Origin: Massilia aurea
GTDB lineage: Bacteria > Pseudomonadota > Gammaproteobacteria > Burkholderiales > Burkholderiaceae_D
Assembly: GCF_014200505.1 (NCBI RefSeq)
Contig: NZ_JACHBX010000006.1
Span: 1-64,000, forward strand
Reading direction: 5' to 3'
DNA length: 64,000 bases
Both the position numbers and the translations under genes were made by a program. The notes under the pieces were generated by a model. That model saw nothing but the letters and a program-made list of their open reading frames with translations. It had not been told where the DNA came from and did not search any database. Positions 25,723 through 34,659 of the stretch are shown in pieces (position 1 is the first letter of the stretch; each line of letters begins with the position of its first letter).

Positions 25723-26199
25723 ATGTTATCCCCGCAGTGCTATCAAAAAATCGATCGGGAGCTGGCCAAGTACCCAGCCGATCAACGCCAGTCGGCCGTG
25801 ATGGCCTCGCTCGCCCACGCCCAGGTCGAACTGGGCTGGCTGTCGCCAGAGACGATGCAGGAACTCGCCGATTACATCCAGATGCCGGCGATTGCCGTGC
25901 AAGAGGTGGCGACTTTCTACAATATGTTCAACGTCAAGCCGGTTGGCCAGCACAAGATCACCGTGTGCACCAACCTGCCATGCGCACTGTCGGGCGGCGA
26001 ACGCGCGGCCCAGCGCATCAAGGACGCCCTGAACATCGACTTCCGTGACACCACGGCGGACGGCAAGTTCACGCTGATGGAAGGCGAGTGCATGGGCGCC
26101 TGCGGCGACGCACCCGTCATGCTGGTGAACAACCACCGCATGTGTTCGTTCATGAGCGACGCCAAGATCGACGCCCTGCTTGAGGAACTGAACAAATGA
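25723..26199 (+). CDS. nuoE: NADH-quinone oxidoreductase subunit E
   Basis: A 158-residue thioredoxin-like subunit with one 2Fe-2S cluster (N1a). Cluster cysteines are in 'VCTNLPCALSGGE' and 'GECMGACGDAPVMLVNN'; the helical N-terminal domain contains 'VATFYNMFNVKPVG'. It pairs with NuoF in the NADH-dehydrogenase module. Its stop overlaps the nuoF start by 4 bases. Confidence 0.98.
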   Translation: MLSPQCYQKIDRELAKYPADQRQSAVMASLAHAQVELGWLSPETMQELADYIQMPAIAVQEVATFYNMFNVKPVGQHKITVCTNLPCALSGGERAAQRIKDALNIDFRDTTADGKFTLMEGECMGACGDAPVMLVNNHRMCSFMSDAKIDALLEELNK

Positions 26200-27491
26200 C
26201 CAGCCTGCACGATCGTCACATCAAGCCGCTGATCCTGAAGGATCTGAACGGCGCCAACTGGCACCTGACCGACTACGTCAACCGTGGTGGTTACTCGGCG
26301 CTGCGCCGCATCATCGAAGAAAAGATCACGCCCGAGCAGATCATCGCCGACATGAAGGCGTCGGGCCTGCGCGGCCGCGGCGGCGCCGGTTTCCCGACCG
26401 GCCTGAAGTGGAGCTTCATGCCACGCCAGTTCCCGGGCCAGAAATACCTCGTCTGCAATACCGACGAAGGCGAGCCGGGCACGTTCAAGGACCGCGACAT
26501 CATTCGCTACAACCCGCATGCGCTGATCGAAGGCATGGCCATCGGCGCCTACGCGATGGGCATCACCGTGGGTTACAACTACATCCACGGCGAGATCTTC
26601 GAAGACTACCTGCGCTTTGAAGAAGCGCTGGAAGAAGCGCGCGCTGCGGGCTTTTTGGGTGACAACATCCTGGGCAGCACGTTCTCGTTCCAGCTGCACG
26701 CGCACCACGGTTACGGCGCCTACATCTGCGGCGAAGAAACCGCGCTGCTCGAGTCGCTCGAAGGCAAGAAGGGCCAGCCGCGCTTCAAGCCGCCGTTCCC
26801 GGCCTCGTTTGGCCTGTACGGCAAGCCGACCACCATCAATAATACTGAGACGTTCGCTGCGGTCCCGTTCATCCTGAACATCGGCGCCGAGAACTACATG
26901 GCGCTGGGCAAGCCGAACAACGGCGGCACCAAGATCTTCTCGATCTCGGGCGACGTCGAGCGGCCAGGCAACTACGAAGTTCCGCTGGGTACGCCATTTG
27001 CGACCCTGATGGAACTGGCCGGTGGCATGCGCGGTGGCAAGAAGATCAAGGCCGTGATTCCAGGCGGTTCGTCGGCGCCAGTCGTGCCGGGCGAGCAGAT
27101 GATGCAAACCGATCTCGATTACGATTCGATCGCCAAGGCCGGCTCGATGCTGGGTTCGGGCGCCGTGATCGTGATGGACGAGACGCGCTGCATGGTCAAG
27201 TCGCTGCTGCGCCTGTCGTACTTCTATTACGAAGAATCGTGCGGCCAGTGCACGCCATGCCGTGAAGGCACGGGCTGGATGTACCGCATGGTTCACCGCA
27301 TCGAGCATGGACAGGGCCGACCGGACGACATGGATCTGCTGAACAACATCGCTGACAACATCAAGGGCCGCACGATTTGCGCGCTCGGCGATGCGGCCGC
27401 GATGCCAGTGCAGGCCATGATCAAGCACTTCCGCGAAGAATTTGAATATCACATTGAGCACAAGCACTGCCTCGTGCCCTCATACCTTTAA
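26196..27491 (+). CDS. nuoF: NADH-quinone oxidoreductase subunit F
   Basis: A 431-residue subunit that binds NADH, FMN and 4Fe-4S cluster N3. The nucleotide-binding stretch 'GLRGRGGAGFPTGLKWSFMP' (about 63-82), 'CNTDEGEPGTFKDRDII', and the cluster ligands in 'ESCGQCTPCREGTGWMY' plus Cys of 'ICALGDAAAMP' are all present. Entry point of electrons into complex I. Confidence 0.98.
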   Translation: MTSLHDRHIKPLILKDLNGANWHLTDYVNRGGYSALRRIIEEKITPEQIIADMKASGLRGRGGAGFPTGLKWSFMPRQFPGQKYLVCNTDEGEPGTFKDRDIIRYNPHALIEGMAIGAYAMGITVGYNYIHGEIFEDYLRFEEALEEARAAGFLGDNILGSTFSFQLHAHHGYGAYICGEETALLESLEGKKGQPRFKPPFPASFGLYGKPTTINNTETFAAVPFILNIGAENYMALGKPNNGGTKIFSISGDVERPGNYEVPLGTPFATLMELAGGMRGGKKIKAVIPGGSSAPVVPGEQMMQTDLDYDSIAKAGSMLGSGAVIVMDETRCMVKSLLRLSYFYYEESCGQCTPCREGTGWMYRMVHRIEHGQGRPDDMDLLNNIADNIKGRTICALGDAAAMPVQAMIKHFREEFEYHIEHKHCLVPSYL

Positions 27492-27512
27492 ACCAGGTCA
27501 GGTAACGATCCC

Positions 27513-29855
27513 ATGGTTGAAATTGAATTAGACGGCAAGAAAGTTGAAGTCCCACCGGGTTCGATGGTGATGGACGCCGCAAACAAGCTCGGAACGTACA
27601 TTCCGCACTTCTGCTATCACAAGAAATTGTCGATCGCTGCGAACTGCCGCATGTGCCTCGTCGAAGTGGAAAAGGCGCCGAAGCCTTTGCCAGCGTGCGC
27701 GACTCCGGTCTCGCCGGGCATGATCGTGCGCAGCCACAGCGACAAGGCCGTGCAGGCCCAGAAGTCGGTGATGGAATTTTTGCTCATCAACCACCCGCTC
27801 GACTGCCCGATCTGCGATCAGGGCGGCGAATGCCAGTTGCAGGATCTGGCCGTGGGCTATGGCAAGAGCGGTTCGCGCTACGAAGAAGAAAAGCGCGTGG
27901 TGGCCCCGAAAGAAGCGGGTCCGCTGATCTCGATGGAAGAGATGTCGCGTTGCATCCAGTGCACCCGTTGCGTGCGTTTCGGCCAGGAAGTGGCCGGCGT
28001 CATGGAATTCGGCATGCTGGGCCGCGGCGAGCATTCCGAGATCACGACATTCGTCGGCAAGACCGTCGACTCGGAAGTCTCGGGCAATATGATCGACCTG
28101 TGCCCGGTCGGCGCGCTCACCAGCAAGCCATTCCGTTATTCGGCACGTCCATGGGAACTGCAGCGCCGCAAGTCGGTCTCGCCGCACGATTCGCTGGGCG
28201 CGAACCTGATCGTCCAGGTCAAGGGTGGCCGCGTCATGCGCGTGCTGCCGCTCGAAAACGAAGCGGTCAACGAGTGCTGGCTGTCGGATAAAGAGCGTTT
28301 CTCGTACGAAGCGCTGAACAACACCGACCGTCTGACCAAGCCGATGATCAAGCAGGGCGGCATGTGGCAGGAAGCCGAGTGGCAGACCGCCCTCGAATAC
28401 GTCGCCCACGGCCTGCGCAATATCCGTCACGAACACGGCGCCGATGCGATCGCTGCTGTTGCGACTGCGCACTCGACCGTCGAAGAACTGCACCTGCTGA
28501 ACAAGGCTGTGCGCGGCATGGGCTCAGACAACGTCGAGTTCCGCCTGCGCCAGAGCGATTTTTCGCTCGACGGCCAGGTCACGCCATGGCTCGGCATGCC
28601 GATCGCCGAGCTCAGCACGCTCAAGCGCGCGCTGGTCATCGGTTCGTTCCTGCGCAAGGATCACCCGCTGGTCACGACGCGTCTGCGCGCCGCCACCAAG
28701 TCGGGTCTGCGCCTGTCGCTGGTGGCCGGCGCTGACGACGAACTCTTGATGAAGGTCGCGCACAAACTGATCGCTGCACCAAGCGACTGGCTCGTCGCGC
28801 TGTCGGAAATCGTCGTTGCCATCGCTGCCGACAAGGGCATCGCGGCGCCAGCCGGTTTCGAGCAGATCGAAGCGTCGGACATCGCGAAAGCCATCGCCGC
28901 GTCGCTGGTCGTCGTTGGCGACGTTGAACTGCCAGGCGCGATCCTGCTGGGCAACGCTGCTGCGCAACATCCGCAAGCATCGAAAATCCACGCCGCCGCG
29001 CAGTGGATCGCCGAGCAGACCGGTTGCTCGTTAGGTTACCTGGTCGAGTCGGCCAACACGATCGGCGGCCACCTGGTGGGCGCCACGTCGGGCAAGAACG
29101 AAGCACCGTTCGCGACGCCGAAAAAAGCCTATGTGCTGCTGAACGCCGAACCGCAACTGGATGCCGCGAACCCGCAGCAAGCCACGGCTGCGCTGGCTGC
29201 TGCCGAGATGGTCGTCGTCATGTCGGCCTTCAAGCATGGCCTGGACTACGCCGACGTGCTGCTGCCAATCGCGCCGTTCTCGGAAACCTCGGGCACGTTC
29301 GTCAATTGCGAAGGCCGTGCACAGAGCTTCAACGGCACCGTGCGTCCGCTGGGCGACACCCGTCCGGCCTGGAAAGTGCTGCGCGTACTGGGTAACCTGC
29401 TGGGCCTGCAAGGCTTCGACTACGACACGTCCGAATCGATCCGCGACGAGCTGTTCGGCAAGGGTGTCACCGATCTGTCGGGCAAGCTGAACAACAAAGC
29501 CACGCTGGCACCGACCGTCGGCGCCTATGCGCCAGCGGGCCAGCTCGAGCGCGTGACCGACGTGCCGGTGTACTTCACCGACGCGCTGGCACGCCGCGCT
29601 GAGCCGCTGCAGCGCACCGCCGACGCGAACGCGCCGCTGGTTACGCTGTCGAAAGCGGTGGCTGAATCGATCGGCGTCAAGGCCGGCGACAGCGTCACCG
29701 TCACGCAGGGCGCCGGTTCGGCCGTGCTGGTGGCCGATGTCGACGCCACGCTGCCATCGAACGCAGTGCGTGTCGCCGCCGGCCATCCGGCCGTGGCAGG
29801 CCTGGGCGCCATGTTCGGTTCCATCCAAGTTGCAAAAGCAGGGGAGAGCAAGTAA
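27513..29855 (+). CDS. nuoG: NADH-quinone oxidoreductase subunit G
   Basis: A 780-residue subunit carrying several Fe-S clusters. The N-terminal 2Fe-2S ferredoxin domain has 'HFCYHKKLSIAANCRMCLVEVE'. The His/Cys-ligated cluster is in 'HPLDCPICDQGGECQLQD', and a further 4Fe-4S cluster in 'CIQCTRCVRFGQEV' with 'LCPVGALTSKPF'. A molybdopterin-oxidoreductase-like domain (about 220-690) follows, catalytically idle in complex I. Its TAA shares a base with the nuoH ATG. Confidence 0.97.
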   Translation: MVEIELDGKKVEVPPGSMVMDAANKLGTYIPHFCYHKKLSIAANCRMCLVEVEKAPKPLPACATPVSPGMIVRSHSDKAVQAQKSVMEFLLINHPLDCPICDQGGECQLQDLAVGYGKSGSRYEEEKRVVAPKEAGPLISMEEMSRCIQCTRCVRFGQEVAGVMEFGMLGRGEHSEITTFVGKTVDSEVSGNMIDLCPVGALTSKPFRYSARPWELQRRKSVSPHDSLGANLIVQVKGGRVMRVLPLENEAVNECWLSDKERFSYEALNNTDRLTKPMIKQGGMWQEAEWQTALEYVAHGLRNIRHEHGADAIAAVATAHSTVEELHLLNKAVRGMGSDNVEFRLRQSDFSLDGQVTPWLGMPIAELSTLKRALVIGSFLRKDHPLVTTRLRAATKSGLRLSLVAGADDELLMKVAHKLIAAPSDWLVALSEIVVAIAADKGIAAPAGFEQIEASDIAKAIAASLVVVGDVELPGAILLGNAAAQHPQASKIHAAAQWIAEQTGCSLGYLVESANTIGGHLVGATSGKNEAPFATPKKAYVLLNAEPQLDAANPQQATAALAAAEMVVVMSAFKHGLDYADVLLPIAPFSETSGTFVNCEGRAQSFNGTVRPLGDTRPAWKVLRVLGNLLGLQGFDYDTSESIRDELFGKGVTDLSGKLNNKATLAPTVGAYAPAGQLERVTDVPVYFTDALARRAEPLQRTADANAPLVTLSKAVAESIGVKAGDSVTVTQGAGSAVLVADVDATLPSNAVRVAAGHPAVAGLGAMFGSIQVAKAGESK

Positions 29856-30946
29856 TGGCCGCGCCCGGTTACATTGATTCATTCAACGCCGGCGGTGCAG
29901 ACCTGCTCGGCCCGGTCTGGCCGATCGCCTGGACCCTGATCAAGATCATCGCGGTGCTGGCACCGTTGATGATCGCGATTGCCTACGCCACGCTGTGGGA
30001 ACGCAAGTTCATCGGCTGGATCCAGATCCGCGTGGGCCCGAACCGCGTCGGTCCTGGCGGCCTGCTGCAGCCGATGGCCGACGGCCTGAAGCTCCTGATC
30101 AAAGAGATCGTGATCCCGGCCAAGGCGAGCAAGAGCCTGTTCGTGATCGGTCCGGTCATGACGATCATGCCGGCGCTGGCCGCCTGGTCGGTCATCCCGT
30201 TCGGCCCGCAGTTTGCGCTGGCCAACGTGAACGCCGGCGTGCTGCTCCTGATGGCCATCACCTCGGTCGAGGTGTACGGCATCATCATCGCCGGCTGGGC
30301 GTCGAACTCGAAGTACTCGTTCATGGGCGCCATGCGCGCATCGGCCCAGATGATCTCGTACGAAATCCCGATGGGCTTCGTGCTGGTGGTCGTGCTGATG
30401 GTCACGGGCAGCCTGAACCTGTCGGACATCGTCGCCGGTCAGCAGATGGGCACGTTCGCCGGCTGGGGCGTGAACTTCCTGTCGTGGAACTGGCTGCCGC
30501 TGTTCCCGCTGTTCATCATCTACCTGATTTCGGGCCTGGCCGAGTGCGGCCGTCACCCGTTCGACGTGATCGAAGGTGAATCCGAGATCGTTGCCGGTCA
30601 CATGGTCGAATATTCGGGCATGTCGTACGCGATGTTCATGCTGGCCGAGTACGGCAACATGATCCTGATCGCCTGCCTGGCTTCGCTGTTCTTCCTCGGC
30701 GGCTGGTCGGCACCATTCAGCTTCCTCGAAGTGGGCGGCACCCTGGGCGGCTTCATCGGCTTCTTCTGGCTGTTCCTGAAAACGTTCTGCCTGGTTACGT
30801 TCTTCATCTGGGTGCGCGGTACGTTCCCACGTTACCGTTACGACCAGATCATGCGTCTGGGCTGGAAAGTGTTCATTCCGATCACGCTGGTCTGGCTGGT
30901 GTTCATCGCCGCCTGGATGCAGACGTCGTGGAATATTTGGAAGTAA
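29855..30946 (+). CDS. nuoH: NADH-quinone oxidoreductase subunit H
   Basis: A 363-residue membrane subunit with about 8 helices that links the peripheral and membrane arms and lines the quinone channel. Conserved 'ERKFIGWIQIRVGPNRVGPGGLLQPMADGLKL' loop near residue 50, and 'LAECGRHPFDVIEGESEIVAGHMVEYSGMSYAMF' near 230, with the acidic residues of the E-channel. Overlaps nuoG by one base. Confidence 0.98.
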   Translation: MAAPGYIDSFNAGGADLLGPVWPIAWTLIKIIAVLAPLMIAIAYATLWERKFIGWIQIRVGPNRVGPGGLLQPMADGLKLLIKEIVIPAKASKSLFVIGPVMTIMPALAAWSVIPFGPQFALANVNAGVLLLMAITSVEVYGIIIAGWASNSKYSFMGAMRASAQMISYEIPMGFVLVVVLMVTGSLNLSDIVAGQQMGTFAGWGVNFLSWNWLPLFPLFIIYLISGLAECGRHPFDVIEGESEIVAGHMVEYSGMSYAMFMLAEYGNMILIACLASLFFLGGWSAPFSFLEVGGTLGGFIGFFWLFLKTFCLVTFFIWVRGTFPRYRYDQIMRLGWKVFIPITLVWLVFIAAWMQTSWNIWK

Positions 30947-30956
30947 GGGGACGCAC

Positions 30957-31445
30957 ATGTCACGTATGAAAGAAATCCTCGGCAGCCTGATGCTGACCGA
31001 GTTGATCAAGGGCCTGGCCCTGACCGGCCGCTACGCTCTGTCGCGCTCGATCACGGTCCAGTACCCGGAAGAAAAGACCCCGATGTCGAACCGCTTCCGC
31101 GGTCTGCATGCGCTGCGTCGCTACCCCAACGGGGAAGAGCGCTGCATCGCCTGCAAACTGTGCGAAGCAGTCTGCCCGGCCATGGCGATCACGATCGAGT
31201 CGACCCAGCGCGAAGACGGCACCCGCCGCACCTCGCGTTACGACATCGACCTGACCAAGTGCATCTTCTGCGGCTTCTGCGAAGAATCGTGCCCGGTCGA
31301 TTCGATCGTCGAAACGCACGTGCTGGAATACCACGGCGAAAAACGCGGCGACCTCTATTACACCAAAGAGATGCTGCTGGCCGTGGGTGACCGCTACGAA
31401 ACCGAGATTGCCGCTGCCCGCGAGGCGGACGCCAAGTTCCGCTAA
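30957..31445 (+). CDS. nuoI: NADH-quinone oxidoreductase subunit I
   Basis: A 162-residue subunit with two 4Fe-4S clusters (N6a, N6b) in a tandem ferredoxin fold: 'CIACKLCEAVCPAMAI' and 'CIFCGFCEESCPVDSI'. An N-terminal amphipathic helix (about 8-25) lies at the membrane. GGGG 6 bases before the ATG supports the start; a second ATG three codons in is possible. Confidence 0.98.
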   Translation: MSRMKEILGSLMLTELIKGLALTGRYALSRSITVQYPEEKTPMSNRFRGLHALRRYPNGEERCIACKLCEAVCPAMAITIESTQREDGTRRTSRYDIDLTKCIFCGFCEESCPVDSIVETHVLEYHGEKRGDLYYTKEMLLAVGDRYETEIAAAREADAKFR

Positions 31446-31476
31446 GTGTTAATTACAAGAGGCTCCTGGGTTAGTC

Positions 31477-32154
31477 ATGACATTTACTGATATTTTGTTC
31501 TACGTGTTTGCGGCCGTGATGGTGCTGGCTGGCCTGCGCGTCATCACCGCCAAGAACCCGGTTCACGCCGCGCTGTTCCTGGTGCTGGCCTTCTTCAACG
31601 CCGCCGGTATCTGGCTGCTGCTGAAGGCCGAATTCCTCGCCATCGTGCTGGTGCTGGTCTATGTCGGCGCCGTCATGGTGCTGTTCCTGTTCGTCGTCAT
31701 GATGCTCGATATTAATATCGACCGCATGCGCGAAGGCTTCTGGGGCTTCCTGCCACTGGCAGCTGGCGTCGGCGCCCTGATCGTGCTCGAGATGGGCGCG
31801 GTGCTGTGGCACGGCTACAGCAACTTCCAGCAAACGCCGGAAGCGGCTGCCCTGAACATCGGCGGCACCAAGGAACTGGGCTTGCAGATCTACACCCGCT
31901 ACATCTACGGCTTTGAAATCGCTGCCGTGGTGCTGCTGGTGGCGATCATTGCTGCTGTGGCGCTGACGCTGCGCCGCCGCAAGGACAGCAAGGCCATCGA
32001 TCCGGCCGACGCCGTGCGTGTGAAACGCAACGACCGCCTGAAGATCATCAAGGTCGCGACCGTGAACCAGCCGGCCATCGATGCCGCGAACGTGGCGAAA
32101 GCCGCCGCAGCCGCTGCTGCTGCCGCGCCGACCGAACCGAAGGAAAGCAAATGA
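31477..32154 (+). CDS. nuoJ: NADH-quinone oxidoreductase subunit J
   Basis: A 225-residue membrane subunit with five helices. 'ITAKNPVHAALFLVLAFFNAAGIWLLL' and 'YVGAVMVLFLFVVMMLDIN' (the TM3 pi-bulge helix region important for coupling) are clearly present. The last 40 residues form a hydrophilic tail rich in Ala that is longer than the membrane core requires. Its stop overlaps nuoK by 4 bases. Confidence 0.97.
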   Translation: MTFTDILFYVFAAVMVLAGLRVITAKNPVHAALFLVLAFFNAAGIWLLLKAEFLAIVLVLVYVGAVMVLFLFVVMMLDINIDRMREGFWGFLPLAAGVGALIVLEMGAVLWHGYSNFQQTPEAAALNIGGTKELGLQIYTRYIYGFEIAAVVLLVAIIAAVALTLRRRKDSKAIDPADAVRVKRNDRLKIIKVATVNQPAIDAANVAKAAAAAAAAAPTEPKESK

Positions 32155-32459
32155 CCGTCTCCCTCGCACACTATCTGATCCTGGGCGCGATCCTGTTCGC
32201 GATCTCGGTGGTCGGTATCTTCCTGAACCGGAAGAACATCATCATCTTGCTGATGGCCATCGAATTGATGCTGCTGGCGGTGAACCTGAACTTCATCGCG
32301 TTTTCCCACTACCTGGGCGACGCGGCGGGGCAGATCTTCGTGTTCTTCATTTTGACCGTCGCGGCCGCCGAAAGTGCAATTGGCCTGGCGATCCTGGTGG
32401 TCCTGTTCCGCAATCTGGACACGATCAACGTGGAAGACCTCGACAGCCTCAAGGGCTGA
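32151..32459 (+). CDS. nuoK: NADH-quinone oxidoreductase subunit K
   Basis: A 102-residue, three-helix MrpC-like membrane subunit. 'MAIELMLLAVNLNFIAFS' and 'LTVAAAESAIGLAILVVLFRN' hold the two membrane-buried glutamates of the proton path. Normal length. Overlaps nuoJ by 4 bases; 39 bp before nuoL. Confidence 0.98.
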   Translation: MTVSLAHYLILGAILFAISVVGIFLNRKNIIILLMAIELMLLAVNLNFIAFSHYLGDAAGQIFVFFILTVAAAESAIGLAILVVLFRNLDTINVEDLDSLKG

Positions 32460-32498
32460 TCGGTCTCGCTCGATAACTTATAACGAATAAGGTTCAAC

Positions 32499-34637
32499 AT
32501 GGCGGGGCAAATTTCAACCTCACTCTTACTGGCAGTGCCACTGGCACCGCTCGCAGGCTCGGCAATTGCCGGTCTGCTGGGTACCAAGTTCCTGGGCAAT
32601 GTCGTCGGCCGCAAGGTGTCGCATACCGCGACCATTCTCGGCGTGGCGATCGCGCTGGTCATCTCGGTCATGACCCTGATGGCCGCGCTCGACGGCTTCA
32701 AGCTTAACCAGGACCTGTACACCTGGATGACCGTCGGCACGCTCAAGCTGGCCGTCGGCTTCCAGATCGACACCCTGACCGCGATGATGATGTGCGTCGT
32801 CACGTCGGTGTCGCTGATGGTGCACATCTACACGATCGGCTACATGGCCGAGGATGACGGCTACAACCGCTTCTTCTCGTACATCTCGCTGTTCACGTTC
32901 GCCATGCTGATGCTGGTCATGTCCAACAACTTCCTGCAGCTGTTCTTCGGCTGGGAAGCAGTGGGCCTGGTCTCGTATCTGCTGATCGGCTTCTGGTACA
33001 CGCGTCCAACGGCGATCTTCGCCAACATGAAGGCGTTCTTGGTCAACCGCGTCGGCGACTTCGGCTTCATCCTCGGTATCGGCCTGATCCTGGCCGCCGC
33101 CGGCACGATGAACTACGCTGAAGTGTTCGCACAGGCCGACCAGCTGGCTTTGATGACCGTGCCGGGCACCGACTGGCCGCTCTTGACCGCCGCCTGTATC
33201 TGCCTGTTCATCGGCGCGATGGGCAAGTCGGCGCAGTTCCCGCTGCACGTCTGGCTGCCTGACTCGATGGAAGGCCCGACCCCGATCTCGGCACTGATCC
33301 ACGCCGCAACGATGGTTACTGCCGGCATCTTCATGGTGTCGCGCATGTCGCCGCTGTTCGAGCTGTCCGATGGCGCGCTGTCGTTCATCATCGTCATCGG
33401 TTCGATCACCGCGCTGTTCATGGGTTTCCTGGGCATCATCCAGAACGACATCAAGCGCGTGGTCGCTTACTCGACGCTGTCGCAGCTGGGTTACATGACC
33501 GTCGCACTGGGCGTGTCGGCCTACTCGGTCGCCGCATTCCACCTGATGACGCACGCATTCTTCAAGGCACTGCTGTTCCTTGGCGCCGGCTCGGTCATCA
33601 TGGGCATGCACCACGACCAGGACATGCGCAATATGGGCGGCCTGCGCAAGTACATGCCGATCACCTGGATCACCTCGCTGATCGGTTCGCTGGCCCTGAT
33701 CGGTACGCCGTTCTTCTCGGGCTTCTACTCGAAGGATTCGATCATCGAAGCAGTGCACGCGAGTAATCTGCCAGGTACCGGCTTCGCGAACTTCGCGGTG
33801 CTGGCCGGCGTGTTCGTCACGGCGTTCTACTCGTTCCGCATGTACTTCCTCGTGTTCCACGGCGAAGAGCGTTTCGGCAAGGCTCATGCGCATGATCATC
33901 ATGATGCTCACGCAACTCATGCTGCTCATGACACGCACCACAAGGCGACCGCTGGTCACGAGCATGACGATCCGCACGCACTGCACGATTCCGGTTCGCA
34001 CCACGAGGAAGACGCGCACGACGACCACGGCCACCACGGCCTGGCCCCGGGCCAGAAGCCGCACGAGTCCCCATGGGTCGTGACGGTGCCGCTGGTCCTG
34101 CTGGCGATTCCATCGATGCTGATCGGTTTCTTCACGATCCAGCCGATGCTGCATGGCACGTTCTTCGATGGCGTCATCACCGTGAACCCGAACCACCCGG
34201 CCATGGCCGAACTGGGCGAGATGTTCCACGGCGCTGCCGCGATGGCCCTGCACGGTCTGCAGACCGCACCGTTCTGGCTGGCACTGGCTGGCGTCGTTGC
34301 CGCCTACTACTGCTACATGATCAACCCACGCGTGCCGGCCTGGTTCTATGCCAAGTTCAAGCCGCTGCACACCCTGCTGGACAACAAGTACTACATGGAT
34401 GCGTTCAACCAGAAAGTCTTCGCCGGTGGCTCGCTGCTGCTGGGCGGCGGCCTGTGGAAAGTGGGCGACCGCGGCCTGATCGACGGCCTGGTCGTCAACG
34501 GCAGCGCCAAGGCAGTCGGCTGGTTCTCGACCATCACCCGTAAAGCACAGACCGGTTACATCTACCACTATGCGTTCGTGATGATCGTTGGCGTGCTGGC
34601 GGCCATGCTGTACTTCTTCCCGTTCTGGCGCGGTTAA
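32499..34637 (+). CDS. nuoL: NADH-quinone oxidoreductase subunit L, with His-rich insertion
   Basis: A 712-residue antiporter-like, proton-pumping subunit, somewhat longer than typical NuoL (about 610-690). Core motifs are intact: 'FFGWEAVGLVSYLLIGFWY', 'MGKSAQFPLHVWLPDSMEGPTPISALIHAATMVTAGIF', and 'DIKRVVAYSTLSQLGYM'. Residues 463-513 form a hydrophilic insertion with 19 histidines in 51 residues plus many Asp, of metal-binding appearance, after 'FHGEERFGKA' and before the C-terminal helices that include the lateral helix. The insertion is in frame and probably lies in a solvent loop. Confidence 0.97.
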   Translation: MAGQISTSLLLAVPLAPLAGSAIAGLLGTKFLGNVVGRKVSHTATILGVAIALVISVMTLMAALDGFKLNQDLYTWMTVGTLKLAVGFQIDTLTAMMMCVVTSVSLMVHIYTIGYMAEDDGYNRFFSYISLFTFAMLMLVMSNNFLQLFFGWEAVGLVSYLLIGFWYTRPTAIFANMKAFLVNRVGDFGFILGIGLILAAAGTMNYAEVFAQADQLALMTVPGTDWPLLTAACICLFIGAMGKSAQFPLHVWLPDSMEGPTPISALIHAATMVTAGIFMVSRMSPLFELSDGALSFIIVIGSITALFMGFLGIIQNDIKRVVAYSTLSQLGYMTVALGVSAYSVAAFHLMTHAFFKALLFLGAGSVIMGMHHDQDMRNMGGLRKYMPITWITSLIGSLALIGTPFFSGFYSKDSIIEAVHASNLPGTGFANFAVLAGVFVTAFYSFRMYFLVFHGEERFGKAHAHDHHDAHATHAAHDTHHKATAGHEHDDPHALHDSGSHHEEDAHDDHGHHGLAPGQKPHESPWVVTVPLVLLAIPSMLIGFFTIQPMLHGTFFDGVITVNPNHPAMAELGEMFHGAAAMALHGLQTAPFWLALAGVVAAYYCYMINPRVPAWFYAKFKPLHTLLDNKYYMDAFNQKVFAGGSLLLGGGLWKVGDRGLIDGLVVNGSAKAVGWFSTITRKAQTGYIYHYAFVMIVGVLAAMLYFFPFWRG

Positions 34638-34659
34638 TCACAGGCAGAGATAACGAAAA

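Noticed and set aside
32526..34568. Very long open frame antisense to nuoL (680 codons), and similar ones antisense to nuoM, nuoN and nuoD
   Set aside because: They mirror strongly conserved complex I genes; open antisense frames are expected from high-GC codon use. The translations are rich in Arg, His and Gln and contain no known domain.
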